Positions 25,138 to 33,311 of a stretch of 64,000 nt of DNA are shown one piece after another. Both the position numbers and the translations under genes were made by a program. Each line of letters begins with the position of its first letter. The first letter of the stretch is position 1. The notes below the pieces were generated by a model. It ran no database searches, was not told where the DNA came from, and worked only from the letters and a program-made list of their open reading frames with translations. Origin of the DNA: Streptomyces chromofuscus (GTDB lineage: Bacteria; Actinomycetota; Actinomycetes; Streptomycetales; Streptomycetaceae); assembly GCF_015160875.1 (NCBI RefSeq), contig NZ_CP063374.1, forward strand, positions 5,211,501 to 5,275,500, given 5' to 3'.

Positions 25138-26043
25138 ATGGACGTGATGAACGACGACCTCGCGGCCCTGACCGCCCGTATCGACCGCACGAACGAGCTG
25201 CTGCAGCGCATGCTCGCCGAGGTGGCGAAGACACCCTCGACCCACGCCATCTTCGTCGACGCTGGGTATCTCTACGCGGCCGCAGGCCGGTTGATCGCCG
25301 GCACCGAGGACCGGCGCGCCTTCGACCTCGACGCCGAAGGGCTGATCGAGGCGCTCATCGACAAGGCCCGCCAGATCTTCGCGGACAGCCGGCTGCTGCG
25401 GGTCTACTGGTACGACGGCGCGCGGCGCCGCATCCACACCACCGAGCAGCAGTCCATCGCCGAACTGCCCGACGTCAAGGTCCGGCTCGGCAACCTCAAC
25501 GCCAACAACCAGCAGAAGGGCGTCGACTCCCTGATTCGCACCGATCTGGAGTCCCTTGCCCGGCATCGCGCCATCAGCGACGCGGCCCTGCTCGGCGGCG
25601 ACGAGGACCTCGTGTCGGCGGTCGAGGCGGCCCAGGGGTACGGTGCGCGGGTGCACCTGTGGGGCATCGAGGCACCCGAGGGCCGCAACCAGGCCGAGCC
25701 GCTGCTGTGGGAGGTCGACAGCCAGCGCACCCTGGACCTCGACTTCTTCAAGCCATACGTCTCCCGGCGCACGGCCGCCGCCTACGAGCCCGCCGCGGCC
25801 GCCCGGCCGGCCCGCGAGGACGTCCGCTTCGTCGGCGCCCAGATCGCGGCCAAGTGGCTGGCGGCGCGGGGGCGTGAGTCACTGGTGGAGCTGCTGCCGG
25901 GACATCCGTATCTGCCCGGGTCGGTGGACCAGGATCTGCTGGTGGAGGCCGAAGGGCTGTTGCAGTACTCGCTGCGTGGACAGGCGGATCTGCGGCGGGC
26001 GTTGCGAGACGGATTCTGGGAGCACCTGCAGACGCTGTACTGA
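25138..26043 (+). CDS. NYN-domain (PIN-like) protein
   Basis: A 301-residue protein. A short coiled N-terminus (LAALTARIDRTNELLQRMLAEV) precedes a NYN domain: FVDAGYLYAAAG with the first catalytic Asp, YWYDGARRR, QQKGVDSLIRTDLESLA and ALLGGDEDLVSAVEAAQGYG with further acidic ligands. NYN domains are predicted or proven RNases. The C-terminal 100 residues (AAKWLAARGRESLVELLPGHPYLPG) form a second helical region seen in the longer actinobacterial members. ATG 25138 or 25147 (MNDDLAALTAR) could be the start; neither has a strong ribosome site. Confidence 0.85.
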   Translation: MDVMNDDLAALTARIDRTNELLQRMLAEVAKTPSTHAIFVDAGYLYAAAGRLIAGTEDRRAFDLDAEGLIEALIDKARQIFADSRLLRVYWYDGARRRIHTTEQQSIAELPDVKVRLGNLNANNQQKGVDSLIRTDLESLARHRAISDAALLGGDEDLVSAVEAAQGYGARVHLWGIEAPEGRNQAEPLLWEVDSQRTLDLDFFKPYVSRRTAAAYEPAAAARPAREDVRFVGAQIAAKWLAARGRESLVELLPGHPYLPGSVDQDLLVEAEGLLQYSLRGQADLRRALRDGFWEHLQTLY

Positions 26044-26084
26044 GCCGGGGGGCCGGCCGGTACGGGGGCCTTCCGGGCGCGGTC

Positions 26085-26960
26085 CTAGGCCGTCGGGTCG
26101 GCCGTGTCCCAGAAGTCGGCGATCGCCCGGGCTGTCGGCAGCGGCTGTTCGGCGTTCGGTGAGTGTTCGGCGCCCTCGATGACTGTTCGGTGCGCGCCCA
26201 GTCGTACGGCCATGTCGTCCATGAGCGGCAACGGCCAGGTGTCGTCCCGCACACCCGACAGGACGTGGAACAGCAGCCGTACGGCCGCCAGTTCGGTGAC
26301 GCGATCCGGTTCGGTGGACAACTGACGGCCGGTGGCGATGAGTTGCGCGGGCTTGTTGCCGAGCCAGCGGCGGCGCAGGAGGTCGGCGCCGCCGATGCCG
26401 CGAGCCGGGCCGCCGACCTCCTCCGGGGCGCCCATCGACTGGATCACCTCCCACACCTCGTCCATCGACATCACCGTGAGCGCGTCCCGCAGCAGCTTCA
26501 CGCGCTGCTGCTGGGAGACCGAGATCTGCGCCGGGCCGGACGACATGAGGGTCAGCGAGACGAACGGGGAGTGGTCGAGCAGGACCGCTGCCCGGGTGAT
26601 CTGGCCGCCCAGGGAGTGCCCGAGGAGGTGCAGGCCGACGCCCAGGGCCTCGGCCTGAGCGAGCACGTCACGCGCCAACTCGTGCTGCGCGTAGGCGGTT
26701 TCGTCGTCCGCCGGTCCGTCCGACTCGAACTGTCCCCGCCCGTCCACGGCCACCGTCCGGTACCCGCGCGCCGCGAGCGGCCCCTGCATCAGCCGGAAGT
26801 CCTCCTTGCTGCCCGTGAAACCGGGGACCAGCAGGGCCGTGCCGCGCGGCGCGACACCCGGGGCGACCGGCACGTCCACGACCGCGAAGTCACCGCGCGC
26901 GGTGGACAGGGGATAGGCGCGAGCGCCGGGGGGCGGGGTGTGGGCGGCGGGCGTCGTCAC
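26085..26960 (-). CDS. Alpha/beta hydrolase
   Basis: A 291-residue serine hydrolase. It has VPGFTGSKEDF for the oxyanion region, VDGRGQFESDGP, the nucleophile elbow LLGHSLGGQI and a late EGAEHSPNAEQP with the likely catalytic His. The acid is probably the Asp in PLMDDMA. A helical cap with a Gln-rich stretch (VSQQQRVKLLRDAL) is inserted. The start GTG 26960 is where conserved sequence begins (TTPAAHTPPPGARAY); upstream in-frame sequence is simple-sequence DNA. It lies 204 bases after the helicase 3' end in the same direction. Substrate unknown. Confidence 0.8.
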   Translation of the reverse strand: MTTPAAHTPPPGARAYPLSTARGDFAVVDVPVAPGVAPRGTALLVPGFTGSKEDFRLMQGPLAARGYRTVAVDGRGQFESDGPADDETAYAQHELARDVLAQAEALGVGLHLLGHSLGGQITRAAVLLDHSPFVSLTLMSSGPAQISVSQQQRVKLLRDALTVMSMDEVWEVIQSMGAPEEVGGPARGIGGADLLRRRWLGNKPAQLIATGRQLSTEPDRVTELAAVRLLFHVLSGVRDDTWPLPLMDDMAVRLGAHRTVIEGAEHSPNAEQPLPTARAIADFWDTADPTA

Positions 26961-27164
26961 GGGGTGAGGGTAACGGGTGGGGGCGTACGGGGGAGGGCGG
27001 GAAGGGGAAGGGAGTGGAGAAGAGGGCGGAGAAGGGGCAGGGGGCGGCGGGGGAGTGGGACGGGCCCGGGCTCGTGGCCCTTGCGTCGCAGTCCGCCGCG
27101 TGCGGGAACGCCGACGGCCCGGTCCCACCAGGTGAGGTGGGCCGGGCCGTCGGTACGGCGGTGA

Positions 27165-29765
27165 TCAGCTGTCCGCTGCCTCCGCGGCGGCCGTGGCCTT
27201 GCGGGTGCGGCGGCGCGGCGTGGGCTCCGGCTCCTGCGTGGCCTGCGCCGGGATCTCGGCGGTCGCCTCCGGGGCGGGGGCGGGGGCGGTGGCCTTGCGG
27301 GTGCGCGTGCGCTTCGGCTGGGCCTCGGTGCCGTCCACGGTGTCGGCCGCCGCTTCGGGTGCGGCGGCTGCCGTCTTGCGTGTCCGGGTGCGCTTCGGCT
27401 TGTGCTCCGCGCCCTCGGCGGCGTCGACCGCTGCCTCGGCGGCAGTGGCCGCCGTCTTGCGGGTGCGCTTGGGCTTGGCCTCGGCGTCCTCGGCGGAGGC
27501 GGTCGCCTTGCGGGTGCGCTTCGGCTTCGCCTCCGTGCCCTCGGCGGTGTCGGCCGCCGCTTCGGGTGCGGCGGCTGCCGTCTTGCGCGTCCGGGTGCGC
27601 TTCGGCTTGTCCTCCGCGCCCTCGGCGGCGTCGACCGCTGCCTCGGCGGCAGTGGCCGCCGTCTTGCGGGTGCGCTTCGGCTTGTCCTCCGCGCCCTCGG
27701 CCGTGTCAAGCGCAACCTCGGCGGCGGCCGTGACCTTGCGGGTGCGGCGTGCCTTCGGCTTGGACTCCGCCTCCGCCTCCGCCGGCACGGCCTCGCCGGC
27801 CTGCGCGGGCACGGTGGCCATGGGAGCCTCGGGGGCCTGGGGAACCTCGGGGGCCTGGGGAACCTCGGCCGGCGCCGCGGTCCTGCGGGTGCGGCGGGCC
27901 TTCGGCTTGGCCTCCGCGCCCTCGGCTGTGTCGGTGGCCGTCTCCGCCGCGGGGGCGGCCGTCTTACGGGCGCGCGTCCGCTTCGGCTTGGCCTCGGTGG
28001 TCTCGGCCGTGTCCACCGCGACCTCGGCCGGGGCGGCCTGCGGAGCCTCGGTGGCCTGCGGAGCCTCCACGGTCTCCACGGCCTCGACCGGCTGGGTCTC
28101 CGCCGACTTGCGGGTGCGGCGGCGGCGCGACTTCGCCGGCGTCTCCTGGGCGTCCACCGTGGTGGCGCCCTCGGCCGTCGTCACCGCGGTCTCGGCGGCC
28201 TCGCTCACGGGGGACTCGACCCCTGCCGCGGCCGTCGCCTGTGCCGGGGCGCCGGACCGGGTGCGGCGCCGGCGGCGCAGCGTGCGCGGCGCGGCGGCCT
28301 CCTCCGTGGTCTCCGTGGCCGCCTCGGCGGTCGTGGAAGCGGGAGTCTCCGTGGCGTCCAGCGGCGTACCACCGCGCGTGCGGCGGCGGCGCCTCGGCGT
28401 ACGGGGCGAACGCTCGCGGTCGGCGGAGCGGGACTCCTCCCGGCCGCCCCGGCCACCACGGCCGCGCCCACCGCGGCCGCCCGGCTCGCCCAGGTCCTCC
28501 AGCTCCTCCGCGTCGAGCCCGGCGCGCGTGCGCTCCGAGCGCGGCAGGACGCCCTTGGTGCCCTCGGGGATGCTGAGTTCGGCGAACAGGTGCGGCGACG
28601 TGGAGTACGTCTCCGGCGGGTCGTTGAAGTCCAGCTCCAGCGCCTTGTTGATCAGCTGCCAGCGCGGGATGTCGTCCCAGTCGACCAGCGTGATCGCCGT
28701 ACCCGACGCGCCCGCGCGGCCCGTACGGCCGATGCGGTGCAGGTACGTCTTCTCGTCCTCAGGCGACTGGTAGTTGATGACGTGCGTCACACCCTCGACG
28801 TCGATGCCGCGCGCGGCCACGTCGGTGCAGACGAGCACGTCCACCTTGCCGTTGCGGAAGGCGCGCAGCGCCTGCTCACGGGCACCCTGGCCGAGGTCGC
28901 CGTGGACCGCGCCGGAGGCGAACCCGCGCTGCTTGAGCTGGTCGGCGAGGTCGGCCGCGGTGCGCTTGGTGCGGCAGAAGATCATCGCCAGACCGCGGCC
29001 CTCGGCCTGCAGTATGCGGGCGACCATCTCGGGCTTGTCCATGTTGTGCGCGCGGTACACGTGCTGCGAGATGTTCGCGACCGTCACGCCCTCGTCGTCC
29101 GGCGCCGTGGCGCGGATGTGCGTGGGCTGCGACATGTAACGGCGGGCCAGACCGATGACAGCGCCCGGCATGGTCGCCGAGAACAGCATGGTCTGGCGGC
29201 GGGCCGGAAGCATGTTGATGATCTTCTCGACGTCGGGCAGGAAGCCCAGGTCGAGCATCTCGTCGGCCTCGTCGAGGACCAGGCACTTGACGTGGTTGAG
29301 GTCGAGCTTCCTCTGGCCGGCCAGGTCCAGCAGCCGGCCCGGGGTGCCGACGACCACGTCGACGCCCTTCTTCAGGGCCTCGACCTGCGGCTCGTAGGCG
29401 CGGCCGCCGTAGATCGCGGTGACGCGCACGTTGCGCACCTTGCCCGCGGTCAGCAGGTCGTTGGTGACCTGCGTGCACAGCTCGCGCGTGGGGACGACGA
29501 CGAGGGCCTGCGGGGCCTCGGTGAGGGCCTCGGGCTTGGCGCGCCCGGCCTCTACGTCGACGGGGACGGTGACGCGCTCCAGGAGCGGAAGACCGAAGCC
29601 CAGCGTCTTGCCAGTACCGGTCTTCGCCTGGCCGATGACGTCCGTGCCGGAGAGGGCGACGGGGAGGGTCATCTCCTGGATGGGGAACGGGGTGACGATG
29701 CCGACGGCCTCCAGGGCCTCGGCGGTCTCGGGGAGGATCCCGAGCTCTCGGAACGTCCTAGTCAG
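27165..29765 (-). CDS. DEAD-box RNA helicase with long repetitive basic tail; CTG start
   Basis: An 866-residue helicase from a CTG start. Motifs are: Q motif TFRELGILPE...PFPIQ (residues about 4-30), Walker A AKTGTGKT (Lys53), PTREL, TPGRLLD, DEAD in LDEADEML, SAT, IFCRTKRTA and HRIGRTGR. From about residue 420 on it is low-complexity: Arg/Gly runs (GGRGGRGRGGRGG), then many copies of KPKRTRKT-type segments separated by Ala/Glu-rich spacers, suited to RNA binding. The first ATG (29672) would delete the Q motif. The frame further up has no ATG, GTG or TTG, and GAAGAGG lies correctly before CTG 29765. It resembles RhlE/CsdA-type enzymes in ribosome assembly and RNA decay (mycobacterial Rv3211). 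Confidence 0.92.
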   Translation of the reverse strand: MTRTFRELGILPETAEALEAVGIVTPFPIQEMTLPVALSGTDVIGQAKTGTGKTLGFGLPLLERVTVPVDVEAGRAKPEALTEAPQALVVVPTRELCTQVTNDLLTAGKVRNVRVTAIYGGRAYEPQVEALKKGVDVVVGTPGRLLDLAGQRKLDLNHVKCLVLDEADEMLDLGFLPDVEKIINMLPARRQTMLFSATMPGAVIGLARRYMSQPTHIRATAPDDEGVTVANISQHVYRAHNMDKPEMVARILQAEGRGLAMIFCRTKRTAADLADQLKQRGFASGAVHGDLGQGAREQALRAFRNGKVDVLVCTDVAARGIDVEGVTHVINYQSPEDEKTYLHRIGRTGRAGASGTAITLVDWDDIPRWQLINKALELDFNDPPETYSTSPHLFAELSIPEGTKGVLPRSERTRAGLDAEELEDLGEPGGRGGRGRGGRGGREESRSADRERSPRTPRRRRRTRGGTPLDATETPASTTAEAATETTEEAAAPRTLRRRRRTRSGAPAQATAAAGVESPVSEAAETAVTTAEGATTVDAQETPAKSRRRRTRKSAETQPVEAVETVEAPQATEAPQAAPAEVAVDTAETTEAKPKRTRARKTAAPAAETATDTAEGAEAKPKARRTRRTAAPAEVPQAPEVPQAPEAPMATVPAQAGEAVPAEAEAESKPKARRTRKVTAAAEVALDTAEGAEDKPKRTRKTAATAAEAAVDAAEGAEDKPKRTRTRKTAAAAPEAAADTAEGTEAKPKRTRKATASAEDAEAKPKRTRKTAATAAEAAVDAAEGAEHKPKRTRTRKTAAAAPEAAADTVDGTEAQPKRTRTRKATAPAPAPEATAEIPAQATQEPEPTPRRRTRKATAAAEAADS
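27341..27677 (-). repeat. 207-bp direct duplication in the helicase tail
   Basis: About 130 bp from 27341 recurs almost exactly from 27548, offset 207 bp, within a longer array of degenerate repeats (about 27200-28100) encoding the KPKRTRKT segments. It indicates recent in-frame expansion of the tail. Confidence 0.8.
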
Positions 29766-30193
29766 GGTGCTGCCTCTTCTGTGTGCGCGGTACGAGGCGA
29801 GCGCGGGGGTCGTGTCGGACCGTGCCGGGGACTTCGGCCGCCGTAGGGGCGCGCCGTGGACACGGGACCTCTACCAACGCTCCAGCGTTCGTACCACTGA
29901 GGGGTCCCTCCGATCGTCGTACGCACAGTGCCGTACGGTCAGGGAGGGCTGTCGGGTCGGAGCCGATCGGGCCACCGACCGGGCATCCTCATACGTGCGG
30001 CCTGTCGAGGTACGGCGAAGACGTCGCCGTACCAGCAGGCGCATTACCACCATACCCCGGAATCGCGCACATGCGATGGCCGATTCGGTCACGTAGTCAT
30101 CGTCACACTCGCGCGGGCGTTCCTTCGCGTCGTCGTGGTCACACGATTGACCAGGGACTTCCACCCCGCGGCGAGCGGACTATTGTGCGCTTC
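29766..30193. other. 428-bp divergent promoter region
   Basis: It lies between the leftward helicase and the rightward ferritin-like gene. A CACTGAGGGGTCCCTCC segment near 29896 contains an imperfect GGG/CCC dyad, and the last 100 bases are comparatively AT-rich. A long leader for the helicase is likely, as for cold-inducible DEAD-box genes, but I cannot identify defined elements. Confidence 0.4.
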
Positions 30194-30946
30194 ATGACGA
30201 CCTCTGACAAGCCTGAGCACGCCGCCGAGACCACCGACGCCGCCGCACACACCGGGGTCGCCGCCCAGGACTGGGCGACCGCCTCCGTCGATCCGCAGTA
30301 CCGGGCCGCGGTCGTGGACCTGCTGGGCGCGCTCGCGTACGGGGAGCTCGCGGCCTTCGAGCGGCTCGCGGAGGACGCCAAGCTGGCGCCGACGCTGGAG
30401 GACAAGGCGGAGCTCGCGAAGATGGCGTCGGCCGAGTTCCACCACTTCGAGCGGCTGCGCGACCGGCTCACCGAGATCGGCGAGGAACCGACCGCCGCCA
30501 TGGAGCCGTTCGTGGCCGCGCTCGACGGCTTCCACCGGCAGACGGCGCCCTCGGACTGGCTGGAGGGGCTCGTCAAGGCCTACGTCGGCGACTCCATCGC
30601 CAGCGACTTCTACCGCGAGGTGGCCGCCCGGCTGGACGCCGACACCCGCTCGCTGGTGCTGGCCGTCCTGGACGACACCGGCCACGCCGGCTTCGCCGTC
30701 GAGCGGGTGCGGGCGGCGATCGACGCCGACCCACGCGTGGGCGGGCGGCTCGCGCTGTGGGCGCGACGGCTGATGGGCGAGGCCCTGTCCGAGTCGCAGC
30801 GGGTGGTCGCCGAGCGCGACGCCCTGTCCACGATGCTCGTGGGCGGGGTGGCCGACGGCTTCGACCTCGCCGAGGTCGGCAGGATGTTCTCCCGCATCAC
30901 CGAGGCGCACACCAAGCGGATGGCCGCTCTTGGGCTGGCCGCCTAG
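30194..30946 (+). CDS. Ferritin-like fold protein (MiaE-related)
   Basis: A 250-residue helical protein. Paired carboxylate/His motifs of di-iron ferritin-like proteins occur in order: LAYGELAAFERLAED, SAEFHHFERLRDR (E-x-x-H), DSIASDFYREVAARL and DTGHAGFAVERV. This is the ferritin-like family related to tRNA hydroxylase MiaE; whether it hydroxylates tRNA or another substrate is unknown. ATG start directly after an AT-rich leader. It corresponds to mycobacterial Rv3210c, beside the Rv3211 helicase, as here. The N-terminal 30 residues are disordered and acidic. Confidence 0.85.
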   Translation: MTTSDKPEHAAETTDAAAHTGVAAQDWATASVDPQYRAAVVDLLGALAYGELAAFERLAEDAKLAPTLEDKAELAKMASAEFHHFERLRDRLTEIGEEPTAAMEPFVAALDGFHRQTAPSDWLEGLVKAYVGDSIASDFYREVAARLDADTRSLVLAVLDDTGHAGFAVERVRAAIDADPRVGGRLALWARRLMGEALSESQRVVAERDALSTMLVGGVADGFDLAEVGRMFSRITEAHTKRMAALGLAA

Positions 30947-31032
30947 GAACCGTCGGGCACGCGCCGCCGGACGGCCCTCGAGGGCTCGAAACCTCCAGCA
31001 GCGTCAGGGGCGTCGGCGGCCGCGGCGGCGGC

Positions 31033-31302
31033 TCAGGCCGTCGCCGATCGTCGGCGGAGTCTTCCCGCCGGGCGCAGCAGCAGGGAGAGGGACGCGGCGG
31101 ACACGATCGCGGCGCCGAGGAGCACCAGCAGGAAGCCGCCGGCCTCCAGCGCCGTGTGCGTGAGGAAGGCGCCGAAGAGGGCTCCGGCGACACCGGTGGA
31201 CAGGACCAGGGGGCGGGCCGGGAGGCGGTGCGGCAGGCGGGCGGCGTACACCCATGACAGGGCCAGGCCGAGGATCGCGGAGCTGAGTGCTTCCAGGAGC
31301 AT
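31033..31302 (-). CDS. Small integral membrane protein
   Basis: An 89-residue protein with three predicted transmembrane helices (LSSAILGLALSWVYAA; LVLSTGVAGALFGAFLTH; GGFLLVLLGAAIVSAASLSLLL) and a basic C-terminal tail (RPAGRLRRRSATA). GGAGG 8 bases upstream of ATG 31302 decides the start, though ATG 31320 is possible. It resembles short transglycosylase-associated-type membrane proteins, but I do not assign a function. It is convergent with the ferritin-like gene. Confidence 0.68.
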   Translation of the reverse strand: MLLEALSSAILGLALSWVYAARLPHRLPARPLVLSTGVAGALFGAFLTHTALEAGGFLLVLLGAAIVSAASLSLLLRPAGRLRRRSATA

Positions 31303-31442
31303 GTCAGGGTCCTCCCACATGGCCGGCCTGCCCGAAACGGTCGTAGCCCGTCTTACCCCTGACCTGCGGAATGCAATCCTCCTCTGTGCGGGAGCTGTGA
31401 CCTCTTGGTGAAGTCGTGCGGGAGTCGCCGGAAACGGTCGAA

Positions 31443-31488
31443 ACGGAAGGGGCCCGGCGGCTCCCACGAGCCGCCGGGCCCCTTCCGT
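31443..31488. terminator. Perfect 21-bp terminator hairpin
   Basis: Bases 31443-31463 pair perfectly with 31468-31488 around a CCAC tetraloop. It lies 20 bases after the DUF3107 stop on the minus strand and is the longest perfect terminator stem in the window. Confidence 0.92.
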
Positions 31489-31508
31489 CTGCTTCTGTCC
31501 GCAGCCCG

Positions 31509-31736
31509 CTACAGCGCGCCGAAGCCCACCTTGCGCGGTGCCGGCTCGCCGAGCTCCACGTACGCGAGCCGGTCGGCCGGGACCAGCACCTTGCGGCCAT
31601 GCTCGTCCACGAGGCTGAGCAGCTGCGACTTGCCGGCCAGCGCCTCGGCCACCACGCGCTCGACCTCTTCGGCACTCTGACCGCTCTCCAGAACGATCTC
31701 GCGCGGCGCGTGCTGAACGCCGATCTTGACCTCCAC
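31509..31736 (-). CDS. DUF3107 small protein
   Basis: A 75-residue protein beginning MEVKIGVQHAPREIVLESGQ and ending APRKVGFGAL. It has a beta-alpha-beta layout with a helix SAEEVERVVAEALAG. DUF3107 proteins are actinobacterial and always small; the mycobacterial counterpart is Rv3208A (TB9.4), next to the TetR gene Rv3208. GGAGGG lies about 10 bases before the GTG at 31736, which sets the start. Function unknown. Confidence 0.87.
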   Translation of the reverse strand: MEVKIGVQHAPREIVLESGQSAEEVERVVAEALAGKSQLLSLVDEHGRKVLVPADRLAYVELGEPAPRKVGFGAL

Positions 31737-31915
31737 GGCTATGTCCCTCCGAACGGTCAGTGAAGTGCGCGGGCGTCCGCGCCGTACCCAGCACACATTA
31801 GCCCGGTGAGGGGACGCGCACGTTCAGCGCGAGAACGCCAGGAGCGAACAGCCGACGGGAACAAACACGCGGACATGTGCAGGTGAGTAGTGCGCCTGCT
31901 CGCCAAAGGTGCAGG

Positions 31916-32563
31916 TCAGTGGTGCCCGTGCTCGTTCCCGTGCAGCGGGAAGCCGGCGATGCCCCGCCACGCCAGGGAGGTGAGCAACTGCACCGCCTGG
32001 TCGCGCGGCACACTGCGGTCGCTGTGCAGCCAGGAACGCGCCACCACCTGGGCGAGGCCGCCGAGGCCGGAGGCGAGCAGCATCGACTCCGCGCGCGAGA
32101 GCCCGGTGTCCTCGGCGATCACGTCACAGATCGCCTCCGCGCACTCGTTCGTGACCTTGTCGACGCGCTCGCGCACGGCGGGCTCGTTCGTCAGGTCCGA
32201 CTCGAAGACGAGCCGGAATGCGCCGCCGTCGTCCTCGACGTAGGCGAAGTACGCGTCCATCGTGGCCCGCACGCGCTGCTTGTTGTCGGTGGTCGACGCG
32301 AGCGCGTTGCGCACGGACTGGATCAACGACTCGCAGTGCTGGTCCAGCAGGGCCAGGTAGAGGTCCAGCTTGCCCGGGAAGTGCTGGTAGAGCACCGGCT
32401 TGCTGACACCGGCACGCTCGGCGATGTCGTCCATCGCGGCCGCGTGGTAGCCCTGGGCCACGAAGACTTCCTGGGCGGCGCCCAGCAGCTGGTTCCGACG
32501 GGCACGGCGCGGCAGGCGCGTACCCCGCGGGCGTGCTGCCTCAGTTTGCTCGATGGCTGTCAC
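31916..32563 (-). CDS. TetR/AcrR-family transcriptional regulator
   Basis: A 215-residue regulator. The N-terminal HTH is RRNQLLGAAQEVFVAQGYHAAAMDDIAERAGVSKPVLYQHFPGK. The C-terminal ligand/dimer domain includes YFAYVEDDGGAFRLVFESDL and LASGLGGLAQVVARSW. It ends with a His-rich GNEHGHH that could bind metal. GTG 32563 is preceded by GGGAGGCGG; an ATG 24 bases further upstream is less likely. It matches mycobacterial Rv3208. It is 179 bases from the DUF3107 start and may regulate itself and nearby genes; no clear operator is visible. Confidence 0.9.
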   Translation of the reverse strand: MTAIEQTEAARPRGTRLPRRARRNQLLGAAQEVFVAQGYHAAAMDDIAERAGVSKPVLYQHFPGKLDLYLALLDQHCESLIQSVRNALASTTDNKQRVRATMDAYFAYVEDDGGAFRLVFESDLTNEPAVRERVDKVTNECAEAICDVIAEDTGLSRAESMLLASGLGGLAQVVARSWLHSDRSVPRDQAVQLLTSLAWRGIAGFPLHGNEHGHH

Positions 32564-32705
32564 GCCGCCTCCCAAAGTCGTCCACATGCGGTGTGCGCCG
32601 CCCGGCCATCGTACTTTTCGGTAACCGTGCTGTGCGCGCTGCGAGCGCAGAATTTCACGGACCGGACGGCTACGAAAGCCGCACAGAGCGTTTCGAACGA
32701 GCTCA

Positions 32706-32736
32706 GAGCGGGCAAAAAAGCGCCTCTTTCCCGCTC
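32706..32736 (-). terminator. Weak terminator downstream of the small acidic gene
   Basis: GAGCGGG (32706-32712) and CCCGCTC (32730-32736) flank an A/T-containing loop, 25 bases after the minus-strand stop at 32761. On the minus strand the loop carries a T-run. Confidence 0.45.
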
Positions 32737-32760
32737 AACGGCACCAGGTGTCGTCATACG

Positions 32761-32985
32761 TCACCGATAGTCATCCTCGTCGAGGCTCACGACACGGGCC
32801 TGCTCCACGAGGTCCGCCTCGCTGCCGCGGTCGGGCTCCACGCCGGTCAGCGGGTCGTCGCGGTCCTGCGCGATGTCCGTGTGCTGCTCGGCCGCGTCGA
32901 CCGGCGGTGCCTCGACGTCGAACTCCTGGACTTCCTCGATCTCCTCGTCCACGAAGGTCTCGGGGTCGGTGGGGTCAACGGCCAT
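32761..32985 (-). CDS. Small acidic conserved protein
   Basis: A 74-residue very acidic protein: MAVDPTDPETFVDEEIEEVQ at the start and LVEQARVVSLDEDDYR at the end. It has no Cys and is probably largely unstructured. AAGGGAG about 8 bases upstream of ATG 32985 supports translation. I believe it is conserved among Streptomyces in this position, but it has no known function. It is divergent from the alpha/beta hydrolase and co-directional with the TetR gene. Confidence 0.7.
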   Translation of the reverse strand: MAVDPTDPETFVDEEIEEVQEFDVEAPPVDAAEQHTDIAQDRDDPLTGVEPDRGSEADLVEQARVVSLDEDDYR

Positions 32986-33311
32986 GGCGGGGCTCCCTTC
33001 CTACGAACGTCCCTGAGAGATGCAGGGGCCACACGCGGGTGCCCTCTTTACGAGCCTAGGAGACACCCGATCCGGACGCTATGCGATCCGCGTCCGGAAC
33101 GTCACGCGCTGCGCATCCGCCGACCGTGCGCCCCCTCGACGTAACGGGGACCGCTGCTCTCTGCGCATCCGGACTCGGTGGATCTTCGAGTCGGCGACTG
33201 TGCGGATCTTCGCTGCCCGGAACCTTCGTACCCATGGCTGTGACGGTGATCTCGCGTGTCCGTGTCGGCGAACACATGAACCACTGCGTGATCACCTCGT
33301 AACATTGCCGC
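32986..33311. other. 326-bp divergent intergenic region
   Basis: It holds the promoters of the acidic-protein gene and the alpha/beta hydrolase gene. It has many scattered short frames with no codon bias. I see no defined element. Confidence 0.4.

Noticed and set aside
31302..31794. Extension of the small membrane protein to a 253-residue frame
   Set aside because: The extension runs through the perfect terminator and through DUF3107 on the same strand in another frame. GGAGG before 31302 defines the start.
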